A stretch of 64,000 nucleotides of DNA, taken from Jacaranda mimosifolia. Lineage: Eukaryota > Streptophyta > Magnoliopsida > Lamiales > Bignoniaceae. The notes under the pieces were generated by a model that was not told the origin of the DNA, searched no databases, and saw only the letters and a program-made list of their open reading frames with translations. Positions 1 through 14,700 of the stretch are shown here, piece by piece; position 1 is the first letter of the stretch, and each line of letters opens with the position of its first letter. Location: positions 19,201,578 to 19,265,577 of the forward strand of contig CM032131.1 in assembly GCA_018894105.1 (NCBI GenBank), read 5' to 3'. The translations under genes and the position numbers were made by a program.

Positions 1-640
1 AATCAAGTCCTTCTCTTGTTTACAATTTCACCCTCGATTATAAATTTTTAATTCTAGATTGCAATTGAATTTACTCCAAAATTAATCTAGCCAAATTTAT
101 CACTTTCATATTTTATTTTATTTAGTATCTCAAAATTCAGGGTGTTACAATAATATAGATTTTTTATTTTTTAATTTTTTATCTTTATTAATAAATAGAT
201 TCAACTAAATTTAATTATATTATTTTAGATGTGTTTATTATTAAATATTATAGAATATACAATTTAAAATTATTAAATTATGGTTATATAATAAGATAAT
301 ATATTTTTAGTTTTATTTTTTAATATTTTACTTATTTTATTTCTTGATTAATAAGTAATTTCAACTCAATTTAATCAAATTATTTTAATTATATCTAATA
401 TTTTAATATTACTGATCATTATTTAATCCAAAATTATAGAAGTTAATTTGTTTAAGAGATGAATGTAATATTTAGTTTATTAATTATTTAATTATTTTAT
501 TTTTTAATTAATAAATAGTTTAATTAAACTGAATTAGATTATTTAACTAGAATTTAAAGATTATTCAGTATTTATGAAAGTTTATTAATAATAAAATATA
601 TTTAAATTTATTACGAGTAATCTAAACAGTGTTAAGGTTA
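1..640. other. AT-rich non-coding sequence, probably symplekin intron or flank
   Basis: Very AT-rich sequence with many TTTAATTA-like runs and no open frame or splice-bounded exon on either strand. Because the symplekin gene on the minus strand has no stop codon in the window, this stretch and the sequence up to 1478 are probably part of an intron that continues beyond the edge. I see nothing else here. Confidence 0.5.
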
Positions 641-654
641 CACTCTTATGGTAT

Positions 655-905
655 GAGAAATATTACAAATAGGTTCAAGGGTATTTGTCTAAAAAATAAC
701 CATAACAGTAACCATGGGGCATTTATGGATTTTCCTACAAAAAATTTTATGATATCAGCAATTTCTCTAACAGAGACTAACGGACTTTGAAAAATGTGAA
801 ACGAAGCAAAACATTAGGGGTGTATTTGTAATTTCGTCAAACCTGTGGGTTTTTGGGTAAATAGGCCAAACCTCAAGAGAGTCTAGGTATTAACCCTTTA
901 TAATA
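655..905. mobile_element. Probable end of an old DNA transposon
   Basis: On the minus strand this begins GGGTTAATACCTAGACTCTC and continues into GAGGTTTGGCC and a stretch of short, evenly composed words. This resembles terminal sequence of plant DNA transposons that start GGGTTAAT. It contrasts in composition with the AT-rich DNA on its left. No matching second end or target duplication was found in the window, so this is a single-ended relic at best. Confidence 0.3.
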
Positions 906-1478
906 ACTTCATAGAACATTTTGGTTGACTGGATCAATCTAACATACTGACCGAGATATTAAATATTTAATGTTTCTCCTATCTAATAGCTTGAACTTTT
1001 AGAGGAAGTGATCATTCAATATAGTATTAGAGCTACGCCAAGTAAGAGGTTGGAGAATTGGATTCAGATTCAGGTTTGGCTACCCATTTAGGAAAAAGAG
1101 CTCACATGTTAGGACTTCACAAAAAAGAATAATGCCTACACGAGGAGTATTCCCAGTTTAAGCTTATGGATGAAGTCAATACAAAAAATAGATTAATTTT
1201 ACAACTGATTTGGCACACAAGAAAAGATCTTTAACATTAGAAAGCCCACCTTGCAGGCAAAAATAAGACAGAACTGAACACTATAAATGAAGTTAATGTC
1301 TGTAAATTATTCAGACTATTGGCGCCAAGCATTCAAGAGAACAAAAACAGTAAAATGCATAAAAATAGTTGCTCTTTAATGGGAATAAGAAAATTGGGAT
1401 CGGCAATGCAGCATAGCACTTTATAAAGTATTGATAAGCTAGTAATGCAGGAAAAGAACAAGTCATAATATTACACAC

Positions 1479-4400
1479 CTGTCCTCCAATCCTTTTTTCA
1501 GCCATCACAGATTGTGAAAGCACTGTATCTGAGACACGCTGATCCACAGCTGACAAGAACATATCTTTTGCAAATTGCTCAATGTTTTCAGAGATGTAGC
1601 CAATAACATATAGTTTGTTTGCCACCTGATAAGGGCACAAAAACACAAGTATGCAAGATTTTTAAACATAAACAACAAAACAACTTTAATCAGTAGTTAC
1701 CGACAGAACATTTCTTTCCTGGCTCAGGAGGTGCCACAAGAAGAAACAGTAGCAAGTTTTCTTACCAGGCGAACAGCTTTTGCTCGAACATCATCTTTTA
1801 AGTGAACAGAACACTGCAATGTGGAATTACAAAAGTAAGAGAAAAGAACAGCACAACTGGCTCCAGATCTAAAGCTGCCAATGAAAACTGTTATAGGGGC
1901 TAATAGACATGAAACACATCTATTTCCACTCATTAAGATGCAACATATTAGAACAAAAATCTAAAGAAGCTGCTAAACAGACTAGAGGTCCATTTACTTA
2001 TGTGAAAAATAGAAATCACAAAGGATACAGGTGAGAAACAGGATTACTAAGACAACAATTTGCCTAATAACAAGGCATAAGATCCTCCTTAACTAACTAC
2101 AATAGGGTGAGACACTTGCTCAAACAGCAAACGAGTTTACAATTATGGAAACACATTCAGTTAGTTTACTCTTAACCATCGGAAGAAATAACCACATTGA
2201 AAGGGTCATTTGCAAAGAACCATCTAGTATTTTCATTATAGTCATAGATCATTACACTTTCTATACGATCAACAAATCATGACCTGAGTCTGCTCTGCTT
2301 CTACACATCATGCTTAGAATATGGAATCACTTGGAGAAGTTACTCGAAAACAAGGATGGCTAAAAAAATGAGAAGTTAGAAGAATACCTATTCTATCACA
2401 GCCCATCTACTGAGAGAATATCAATCTAGCTTAAGCTTGAATAACATACAAAACCCAACATGCTCGACTTTACAAGCAATATTTTTGTATTGGAATCATT
2501 TTTAAACATAACAGTACTAGGGTTGATGACTAACTTTGCCAAAATCAAATAGCTTTGGGACATTTGGCCAAAATATTCTAATAGGAAAAACATGGTGAAG
2601 CTATTGGCATGTCTGCCACTTTGTTGTCTTCCTGAAATCTAGAAGTCATTAAGTGGAATCAAGGCATATAACTGTAGAATGAATTTTTCGGTACTAATAA
2701 ACAATATTCCTCCAACATCTAGCTTCCTCCGTCCAACAAAATCCAGAAAGAACTTAATGCAAAACCCTCTATTTAGCTTTGTGAATGATTCTGTGTATCT
2801 TTGGCTGAGACGCATGTATTTCCCAGGTATTTCCATTGTGCTCGTTTTTCCAATTATAAAGCGTGGCTAAGTGATCCAACTCACATTAGGCCAAGTGCCA
2901 GGTACACAAGTGGCTTGGCCAATAGTGGGCCAAGAAATATTGAATGGTTAGTGTGGGCAGGGCATTCCGAGGAATACGATAACCTCTAGCTTTTTCAGAT
3001 TTGGAGAGCAAACGGAATAACTGGTGAATAACTATTGTATCACAATCACTGCATTGGTTTTTGCAGCATTAGTGCTTTTTTTTCGTTGTTGGTTGCATTA
3101 TCATAAAGCGGCCAAAATATGTGCTTGGTTTAACATGTAAAATCACCATTTAGCGGGGTTAAAAGGACTTGAGTCTTTCCAATGAACAAAGTAAAAAGGT
3201 CCTGACTCCAGATAAAATGATGATGCTATTCGGACCGAAAAAACAGGTTTTTAGAAGGCTTAGAAAACAAGTTCAATAATCAAACTAGAAGACCCTTAAT
3301 TCATATAGATATCTACATGAACACAACTTAGAAAAATACTGTGCATAGCTTCACAAATTTCAGGCTAAAAGTACCCTCAAAGCTATATCCAGGAAGGCTT
3401 GACGATTGACCGGCCGCCCCAGGATTAAGCTCCACACTGCACCAAGGCCTTGAGTGACACGATCACCGTCATGGCTACCTGCTTGCGAATGACTTCCGCT
3501 ACATACATCATGCAGCAGCCTCAACACGGACTCAGGTATGTATGGTACTTCACCAAGCAGCCGACTAAAAGACTTGTCGGATGCTGGTAAATCATCTAGC
3601 AAAGATTTTGCCTAAAATGGAAGTTCAAATATTAATGATTCTTACGCTGATAGTAATAAAACTAGTTTATAGATCTCCTACCACTCCCAGGAGAAATTTC
3701 TCATATAGAGCAGCAAGAGGTGGCATGGAATCTGAGATCACAAGGCTGTGCAGATGGTAAAGAATCTGCATTACAAGCTCGTGCCCCTGAAAAGCACAAC
3801 AAAAAGAGAAACATATGAGCTTTCAGAAAATATGGGTGTCAGGATAGGCAGAATTGCTAGGAAGAAATATCATGAGGAGAAATGGTCACCAGAGGATCAA
3901 GATTCAACTTGTCATGATTTAATGAATCCCAAAGATTAAGATTAACAAGCTTTTGAATCAAAAGGCATTGCCTTCCATAGCTAAGTAAATTCTTTAGTGC
4001 CCAATTGGAATTTCAGCATGTTACCTAGCATGCACATTGGCAGACTTACCATCAAGGTTGAGAAGCTCAAGAACATATTTTAAGTTTTGGTTCTATCTTT
4101 CACTGTACTGTTTGCCACTTTGATCCCTTAGCACTAGAAAAGTGACTACTGATGAGGATCATTTTCTTCAAGTAATATCTTTAGGTCACTTCCATTAGTT
4201 GATGCGTAATACAAAAGATAACCATTCTAAGTTAGCAGATGTAACCAATTACAATCTCCAAAATCAGATACTAGCATGGTGAAAGAATATATCATAGCAC
4301 TTTCCTGAGTAAAACTAAAGGTCAGTACCTCATAACTGTTTAGAAACATAAAATTCAAATGATTAATATCTTTAGATAATCAGGGGAAATATACACTCAA

Positions 4401-5679
4401 ACCCCCTGAAGTATATGAACCTTCAGCAAGCACACCCCATTGTGTCACATTGTTTAGCAAGTTTCCGTTATATTAAGTTCAAAGTACCCCTGGACCTTCC
4501 AACTATTGTTAATCCCCACCAAAAGAAATTTTCAACCACTGCCCTTGGGTTTTGGATTTTTGGCTAGCATCCCCCAAAATTTTCAAACTTGTTATCCACA
4601 TTCAATATCCAAAATTTGTCCAACTTTCCAGCCATTATACACATTTGACTTGGATACCAGCGTGTTTCGATGATGATAGGTCAATCAATTCCATAGCATA
4701 AGGAAATGAATGATAACTGCAGCACTTGTCATGCAAATATGGAGCTCCACACTTATGATCTGAAGCTCCAGTATTCATGTCTATTCACCACTTTAGTAAA
4801 TGACATATATACTGTAAAGTCAGCTATAACTAGGACAAAAAGTTCCATATGCACGTTGGCTCAAAAAAACCAATGTCATGGGCTTGTCTGCCAAAGATCA
4901 GAAGTTTAATTGTCTTCAAATAAAAGTTCTAAGTGATATCAATATACTATAATACTTCAGATCAAACCCATGACACAACTTGAAATATTGAGTTACCAAC
5001 AGACGTGTTTCCTTTTGCAACCAACCTGTCTCTTATTCCGTTCAAATAACAAAAATCACAATATTAGCCATCATCTGAGGGTGAATAACATGAAGGCAGA
5101 CACAGAGAAAAATTTTACTTCTACTTGCTCTATTAACTCTCTCATGCTACAATGTTTGAGAGCAAAAACTCCAAATTATAGGTGAATGCAATGTAAGGAA
5201 TTTTAAAAAAGAATGTAATACTACAGACACTGCTAACAATTAAAATTATCACATTGCAATATGCATACAAATTTCTAAAATAAGGAAAAGTGAAAAAATG
5301 AAGATGAGGCTTCAGTCAAGAAATCTTTATGTAATGCCAAATCATAATCAAAAGCATAACCAAAAAGAAAGCATGTTTTTAGCAGTAGTCAGTTTTCAAA
5401 TAGTCAATTTTCAACTTATAAGGAATATTAGTCTCTATCATCAATTCTCTAGTGAAGAATTATGATGCTATTATAAATACTGCTTTTTGCTTAATATACC
5501 TGCAGCAAAAATTTACAACATTCTAAAGACAGTATATAATGTTCAGGAATAACCTTTGAACTCAATGCATAATCATGTCAAGGTTAATTCGCACTAGCAA
5601 ATACACATGAGTACTTGCATAAGAAGAAAGACAAACCAGCTGGCCAGATAGCCATCAAACACAGGGTGCACCCTGTGGC

Positions 5680-5710
<31 letters not shown>

Positions 5711-8700
5711 TTTGTTGTTCATAATCTGATACAATACGTTTTTGTACCATTCCAACTACATCATCGACATCAATCTACGAAAAAAGGGTAAAGACAATTA
5801 GAACAAGTATAGAGTGCATGAGCACCAGAATATGCAAAGGTCTTTTCTGAAAAATGTAAACAGCTCTAGATTGCAACAAGTTCATTTTCTAGACACTGAT
5901 ATATCATTCCTTTTGCATATTTTAAAGGGGTAAAATGATAAAAATTTCAGTAAGTAACATGGAATACATGGAGATAACAACCACTATTTTTATTAACAAT
6001 GAGAAAATGGATAACATGGAATCATACTTTACACATCCAGTATCAAGTTGATTTAATTTAAATCAAGTTAATTAGTTGGGATACACTTGCTCTGCTAGCC
6101 ATAAAAACTTTATAATGTGCTGCTATCTGTGACTCTTAGAGAAAAATATGGCTAGCAGGCAGAAAATTAACAGACACAATAGTAAGTGGCTTGGGGCACT
6201 GAACACTCTTCACTTTCATTTGAGAACTGTAGAACCAAGGAAAAAAAAAAAGAAAAAAGAAGAAATAAAAACCAAGATTCTGAGCTCAAATTATCAACAA
6301 ACAAATTTAATTTAAATGCATTTTAGCTCACTAGATTCTATTAACAAACACCACTTGGCAGGGAATAAGGCATTGTGACGCAAAATTTTGGAGTTCGGAT
6401 AAATCTTAATATTTTATCCAGGAAATGCTATTACTGAAGCATTCCAGTATGTGCTCTGAACAGGTTCTTTTCTTCGATTTGTTTATGAATACCAGAAAAA
6501 TAAAAATATGAAAACTAGTTTCACATATCAATCAGTTACTCAGGCATAATCCTGGGCATGTTTACGAGGCAATGTTGATTGGATGGCAGGTATACAAACA
6601 AGTTGGCTTTTTATGTTTATGATGGCAGGTCATTATACAAAAGAGGACAGCAAAAAGCATTTTTCACCACCTAATTATAGTTACTGATTCACCACTTAGT
6701 TTGATACACACACCAACGAGAACGTTGCATTACTGACACAAATTACCAAACTCCTGGCAAGGCAAGCTTTAAAATGGAAATTAGTAGTGATCGATGTCAA
6801 ATTAAGAAAATAGATCAAAATTGTTTTCAACTATGTTTCTCCAGCCCAAAAAAAAAGGTGTTCGGGTAAACTAATTTCATGAATTGCAGAAACAACTATA
6901 ACTAAATCCAGTCATTGTCCGTGCTAAAAGTCATAATTATATTGTATATGCATATCAAGTAAGTAAAGGAGATATATGGACTAATCATACTGTTAATTGA
7001 GTGTCAACCTTGTACAACATGATGCATTCTGTTTTCCAAGTAACAAGCCCAACAATTATCAACAAATGAAAGGTCCAATTCATGAATTTGAAAATCCGCC
7101 ACAAGTTAGGCATAGAAAGAGGAAAGTACATTTTCTCAGCAGATAGCAATTGACGGGTCACAGACCCTACCTGCGCAAACAGTCGGGCTACCATTGCCAT
7201 TTGTGTTTGTTTAAAATCTATTCTCTGCAAATTCTGGTGTGAATTAATTATCCTTTGAAGAACAAGTTTCCTCACATTTCTTTGATGGTCTTCATTTAGC
7301 TCAACATATAAAGGACATACTGAGAACTCCGCAGATCTGATCTCAGATAACTCAACATTTGAAATATCTGATGAAAGCTGGTCTGTTTCTCGTGATGAAG
7401 AGGAATAAGCCTCATCCAGCATTGCAGCATCCGTTGGTGCTTGTGGAACAGTTTCCTCAACATTGCTAATTGAGGATGGTGAAGGAAGTGAACAGAGATC
7501 CATTTCCATAAATGGAATGGATTCCTTGGGTTCCACATCCTTAACTTCATTTTTCAGAATCAGTTTGTCGGCTTCTGAGGTTACAGGTGATTCCACTGCA
7601 ATTAAACCAGTTTCAATTTTGGCCATAAGAGGTGCAAAAGAACTTTCAGAAGGATGTGGCAATACTGGTGTATTAGAGGAGCTAGAAGCATCAAAATCAG
7701 ATTGTATGGCATCACATTGTACAGAACTAGCATTATCCACTGGCACATCTACAGATACCACCATGCGTCTCGGATCAAGGCGACGAGGATCCTGGAGCAT
7801 TTATAAATAGTAAAAAATAGTCAAGACAAACTCAATCTGATGATACTAAACATAAGAAGAAATGGTTCTTAAACTATCACTTGAAACATACCCTTCGTGG
7901 ATCACGTTTGGAATCTGTTGAGAGATTAGCAGAAGAGGACATATCAGAAAATGGCAAACTAGTGGTGTTTGGTGAAGATGCAGGTATTTGAACTGCAAGT
8001 CCCAAAGTCTGAGTAGAAGTTGCAGAACCATTTGAAGCAACTACCTGTACTGGATCGCTAGAAGAATCAACGGGATGGTTTAGAAACAAGTTATCATATC
8101 TTAGCAAAGGCGGAGGATTCTTTGGCAAGTTCTTCATATTTTTTATGACAATATCAGCGAGTAAATCAGGATGAATGTTGGAAATAAGAATTTGCAGAGG
8201 TTCAACTCCTCTTTCTCCTTCAGCAATTAAAGTACCAATCATGACAACCATCTGTTCGACTGCAGTCAGATCCCCATCCAATACAGGAATCATTGGGGAT
8301 TTACCGTTGAAATGATCCTGCCCAGTATCAACAGTTGCAGTGGCGTTGTTATAAGGGCCATAATGGAACCTCTTAGACGTAACATCAAATCTATTACTTT
8401 GATCTTCACTCTCCAAAGGCGCTGACCTTTTCTTTGTTGCATCTCCTGAAATATTTGGCTGATTTGATAGCAGATCATCCTGGAGAAAAATGCAAAATTA
8501 CTGTATAACTGTTGTGGTAACAAGTATCTGGAATCAGCAATTCATGAGACTTGACTGCATAATTCCCTCTTCTCAAAGAATATTACCTTAGCCGATTGCA
8601 GACCCCGTAATGTGCAGTCAATGTTTTTCATGATTTTATCTGTTTGCCGTATAACTTGATCAGCCGCATCTCCAGCATTTATTGCTCGCAATGCCTTAAG

Positions 8701-11700
8701 CAATCTCTCTCTTGACTGAATAAAAAATGAAATGATTCCAGCATAAATATATGCAACACCTAACAAGCATTTAATTTCTTTCTTATTTGGCTGAGCAAGG
8801 TAGAGGCAGAGGCACGACCTTCTGGACTTGGTGATTCTTGATTAACGCCACCAGTGGGTCAAAACAGCACAGTTTCTATTCACCTTTCACTTTCTCATGC
8901 ACAAACATGCACATATGCGCACAAACAATTGTATGGAAACAAGTCCATCTTAAAGAGAGATACTTCATTCATACTTCCTATATTTTGGTGTATATATAAC
9001 GAAATGGTTTCATGAGTTAAGAAATTGTAAGAGTTTTATCAAAATAGGCACAATCTTATGTTTGAATATATCAGGAATTTCAGTTGAAAGCCAAAATCAT
9101 GGGATTTGACCCATTCACAGGTATCAATGAGATATCTGGCTTAATATAAAAATAAATAATCCGCGGAGGTTTAAATAAAGTGCATTATTATAGTTCACAA
9201 AACTAGTAAATGACTGCAAGTTTAAAATTCTGCGTTTGCAATAAGAGTATCCAGATCACTTTGAGCTTGCAAAACCTTATAAATAGAATATTGAAAGTCC
9301 TAAAAACATATCTACAGCAGGCTGAATTTTCGGAATCATTAAGCCACCAAGTTAACAAAACAATGATTTGAGTTTAAAGATTCATAATGAAGTATGCCGA
9401 CTGAAGGATCTATTAAGTAGAAAAAGAAAGATAATGAAGAAACAGATCCATTGACTCATAGAACCTATCAGCCAGTAAAGTATTAATATTGTATATAAAA
9501 CAATACCTCCGCAATGCCAGAATCAGTACACCTCAGAAATCCTAAAAGTGCAGTTCTCAAAGAATACTGAATGCTGACAGTATGGAGACCCTTTGCCATC
9601 TCAAAGTTAGGATTAAAATCAAGCAGTGCTGCAAGGACAGACCTAAAGCACACAGGCCTCTTCCGTGCAATTGCTGCAAGACTGCAAATAAAGATCCAGT
9701 GTTAGATGTGTAAATTATACAAGGTTATCATGTTTACCAACTCATGAGATGGGAAAGATAATTAGACCAATCAAAACACCAGATACTTTAAATATCAAGT
9801 AACAACTAAATAACCAAAACAAAATCCAAGAATGACAAATATAAATAAACCAATCAACAATCAAGCATTTTAAATATCAATTAGCGACTAAATAACCAAA
9901 CAAAAACTATCTTCAGTTTTTATATCAGAAAAAATTTCTCTACATAGATTCTCCATGCACAGAAAAACTCGCTTCTACTTCTCGAGCTTCATCTTTGCCT
10001 CTATTCTTTCCACAATAACTAACACGCATAACATGGTAGATCTCAACTTTGTAAGATTAAAGTTCATAACAAAAAGGGAAAAAATCAATCCAATAGCTCA
10101 GAGCAATTTAAACGTGCTCTACCAAACTTCAAAAACTAAGAGGCAAATATTAAGAGCTAAACTTCAGTCCAAAAAGGGACAACTACCTTGGCGCAGCCTC
10201 ACAGCGACCAAAAGAGCAAGAGAAAACGTGAAAAAACCATCTAAGGTAATCGGAAGCAGATTTCTAGTAAAACCAAAACAATACATTTCAATTGAAGTCC
10301 AGAGAATAACTACTTAATAATTGGCATTTTGACTGTCAGCTATATTGATATTGTATAAGAGTCAGAATTGTCAAAAAACAGGAAGATAGATGTAAGAATG
10401 AAGTTCAACAACATATAATCATCTACCGATGCATCAATATCTTCCCCTAAAGAAAATTGCAAACCTAAGTTAAAGAAAGATAAGCCAACATAAATCTATC
10501 TGACGAATATTCAAAAGTGCAAAAGGACAAAACGACAATAGAATATCTTTAGCCACCATAATTGTCATCATTCAACATTCCACGCCTTCAGCCTCAGACT
10601 GTTCAAAATAGACATAAGAGACAGCAATATCTCCACCCAACAGGAAACTTCAGCAGACACTCTTCTGGATGACAAGCAACAGATATGTACATTATATAGA
10701 ACAGGATCAATATACTGAAGATCACAGCTCTGTCTATAGCACTGTACGAAACTAATGCACAGTACTTCTATAGAAAGAAAGTGATAACCACAGTTACATG
10801 AAAACACAAATACCTTTTGCACCACATAATCATTTTTCTCACCAAATGAATAACAGTCACACATCAATATACTTTCTGAAGAGAAAGGCAACATTTCCAC
10901 CTAGCTATTCTACAAATTATATTAATAACTAATGAAGATGCAATGAAGAGATGGAACGGATAAGCAGTTGCCATCACAAAAATAGGCTGCCATAGTGGCT
11001 CCATAGATAACTCAGGAAGTTGTCTTCATCCCGACAAAAAAAGATGGGAAAAAAGAATAAAGGAGATAACAACCAGATCTTCCCCCCACATGCCTCGTTG
11101 TCTCTTCCATAAACAAATTTAAAGACCAAGGCCAGTATCCTCGCCAGGATAAACAATAATTTCCAAAACAATCACCTTCTCTATTTTCCAAGCTGTATAG
11201 AATAAACACCTTCAGCAAACAAGGGACCAAAGGAGCTAAGTGACTTCCACAGCTTTAACGCAGACGTGTTCACTTTGAACACTGCCATCCCAACTGGTAG
11301 GATCATCCTCATGAATCATGATAACCCAAATAAAGCTATCCAACCTCCACTATCATTAAGTCCTCAAAGCTCCAATAGATTCTGCACTTATCAGGGACCT
11401 CATACCACGTCAGCCAATGATCAATACTAAATTTCACTTGTACTGAACTATCCTAGCTGCCAGAAATGCTTCATCACCATGCCAATCAAATTCTCTAAGA
11501 TCATAGAACTAGAAAACATTTCAAACACTAACAGAGAGTAATAAATCCAGTTCATTCATTCATAAACAGTGGTGGCTCTAATACCGTTCTTATCCAACTT
11601 AATCTTAAAGGCTACAAGCTATTGCTCAATCATTGTTCACTAAATTAACCTTTACCAAGTAGCCATAAAGATTTAAAGCAATCTAGAACTAGAAATTACT

Positions 11701-14700
11701 TAGTTGTTTTTCATTTTGAGGCAGAAAACAAAAAAGATAACACATACAACCTTGCTTTTTTGTTGCATACCAACGCTTTGATAGTATAATGACCTTGCTT
11801 TAGGTTTGTCTTAAAAATTGCAACTGAATTCTCCATCAGTTGCATTAGGTATGGTTGTCTTGAAAAATTAAATGGCCATGGAGACAAGGTTATATATTTA
11901 TTCTATATCATCCACTCTCCGCACACACTTACCTAAAAAAAGTACAAGTGGCAAGCATCATCATTAAAGTTCCTCCTCCAGAAGCATAAATCATTCATAG
12001 AAAACAGACAATCATACACATTAAGACATGGATAAAATTCCTTTAAGAACTTTTCAACCATAAGAATGGAATATATGCCCCCCAAATGCCTAATGATACA
12101 ATACAAGTGACACCATAATGATTCCAAGCTGAGTGACGGTGCACATGTTGCAAATGAGTAACTGCACAGGTTTCTTCATCTTCTTGACTACAAATAGCAT
12201 TCAAAAAGTACTACGCACGCAATGCTCAGCGTTGAACATCATATATGATGAGTATAATCCCTTCCTCTCGGTCTTCACTTCCCAATAAGTTTTCCCAGTA
12301 CAAAATCTTCAAGTTAATGCACTAGGTCAGCAGAAATCTAAAAGCAAAATCAAAGACTTACGCGCGCAGTATTCTGAGTGCCAGTGAACCCCTAACTTTG
12401 GAAGACTATAGTTAAGAGCTTAATCATATAAAAAACATATGATATAAGATACATTCATATGCAACCACTTCTAGTCATGCAGCCTTTAATGATTGCATGA
12501 GACATAGGATCCAACCAACTATATACATGTCATAAGATTCCAGCTGTTTTGATGGACAACACGAATCATATCTTGTACATTGTTGCATTACGCCAATATG
12601 AAGTCGCAGAATAACATAGAAATTCATATCAGATATGGTTTAACATTACAAAGATTCGAATGCAACTCTTCATGAAGATATTTCATAATTCATGCAACTG
12701 AGCACCAAAACATCGAATTTATGATATTAAAAGATATTCATTCCACATAATGTTGAACAACAGTCAGAGCAAAAAAAATTTAAGTTACAGAGCGAAATAT
12801 GCAGAAAATTTACTTTCTCATAACAAAATGTGGACAAAAGTTATGCTACCTTAATTAGAATACTGTAATTCATGGCATACTAGAAATAGAAGCCCCAAAC
12901 TATGAGTGCAACGTGAAATCATTCAGATTCGTGAAATAAATGCATGCATGGCAAGGTATAACAAGTACTCGCGAAGTAGTGGACCTATGAAATCAACTTT
13001 TCTAGAGAACGGATTGCACACAATAAGCAAATTACATACATCGATACTGTGACTGAAACAATTTTAGTCTTCAGAGAAGAATCAGACAAGCTCTAACATT
13101 TTCTCCAAATTCATTCAAGAAAATTCTATGAATTTCTTTTATTTGATGCATGGACAGAGAAATGAGATCCCTAAAAATCCTCTCATCTTCCAGATTGCAG
13201 TAATGTGAATTTGATGTTTTACATAGTACTAATTTCTTCCAGAGATTTGATATGCAATAGGCTCAAGCTGAAGCCATCCATCTTCTGATACAATTTGAAA
13301 GAATTTTAAAGCAATCTTTCACAATTGTAGGTTCCCGGCTTCCTACTCCTTCCACAGAATAGAATGATTATAACAGAACCAGACCATATCCTAGAACACA
13401 CTTCAAATTGCAGTTCGATGAGCATTAGATATTCAATACCTCTTAGATATTCAATACCTCTTGTTCTTTCTTCTGGGTATGCGGAATTGCATACCTAACT
13501 AACCTATATAATGTAGTCTGGACTACCCTCAATGAGAAAGTGTGGCTCCGACTCGACGAGTTAATCCGTCCAAAGGGAGCTCATTATCATTGATCTTATG
13601 ATCCTCCAAAAGTTCCAAGTTCCTTCATTTCCAGTGGCATTTGAACAATAAGTACAGCTGAATTCAACCAGGAAATGGTAGACAAAGTAATCAATCAATT
13701 GAGTGCCCATAAGTTTTTGCCTCCAATATAACATATGAATATGATTGGTACTTCTCTCAATAGTTATCAAACTGCATTTCCAAAGGCACATGATAGCTGG
13801 CCAACAATTGAGGAAAAAGGGATTGATGCACATCACCAGAGAAGTTCATCTTGCGAAATACTTGCACCATGACATGTAACAACCACATTAAATGGATACA
13901 AGGCTGTGAACTTCATGAACCTGCTTCCACAGGAATACTAGACATACTCTAAAAGCTGGTAATTAGATCACAAAGAAGCTAACTATTTACCCAGACAATA
14001 TGTATGTGCATATAAATATGCAAAACATATGTTTTAGTACCCTAAGGAAACAGCAGCAAAATAAAGATTGGCAAGAGATTGTTAACAGATGTGCAAAACC
14101 TTCTCGCAGCAATAAAGTGATTACTATGTGGGTATATAATTCATAGAAAATCAATAATACATTAACAAGCAGTATTTACAGACCCTACAGACTGCTAAAA
14201 GAGGTGAGACATTTCAGTCTCCTTAAAAAACTATATGATGTATAAGTCGCAAATCCATATGACTTTTAGCGCCAGTCAGAAAAAATTGTCCATGGCTTAA
14301 TCAGTCCTGTCAACCGCCAATGTTGTTGACATCAGCTAACTCATACTTCTCTTATCTGAATCACCAATTCAGCAGTCCCGGGCAAACTGTCATTCAACTC
14401 CGTGTTAGAAAGCTGGACGGCATGCTGCAATAATAGCACAAAAAGGCAGTTGAACTTATAACTAAACCAATTTCCAAGCTTCAGTGATCCCTCCAAAATC
14501 TCAAAAAAAAAAAATGGGTTGAGCAAGTCACCATGATGCAGATTATCTCATTGTTTTAACTTTGAAGCAATTTTTTATAAACAAGGATACAGCTCTCTTG
14601 TTAATAAAATCGAATAAGCCACAAATAGCTTGTATTACGATCATGACTTATAAGAGACATAATCTCAATGAAGTTCATGACAAAATCGAGGATAATTAAT

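Larger units (their letters stand above)
3787..5708 (-). other. Symplekin intron 10 with an old transposon relic
   Basis: Intron of 1,922 bp whose donor lies inside a GA microsatellite (5680-5707). Around 4385-4600 the text changes to evenly composed words (CTCAAACCCCCTGAAG, CACACCCCATTGTG), which looks like one end of an old DNA transposon. No partner end or target duplication was found. Nothing else was recognised. Confidence 0.45.

Noticed and set aside
5640..5708. Possible extra symplekin exon before the GA repeat
   Set aside because: The reading frame hits a stop within a few codons, and the flanking exons 10 and 11 encode adjacent residues in related proteins.
9955..10317. 120-codon plus-strand open frame
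   Set aside because: It lies antisense inside symplekin intron 5, has no domain, and its Lys/Arg-rich content is what AT-rich sequence gives by chance.
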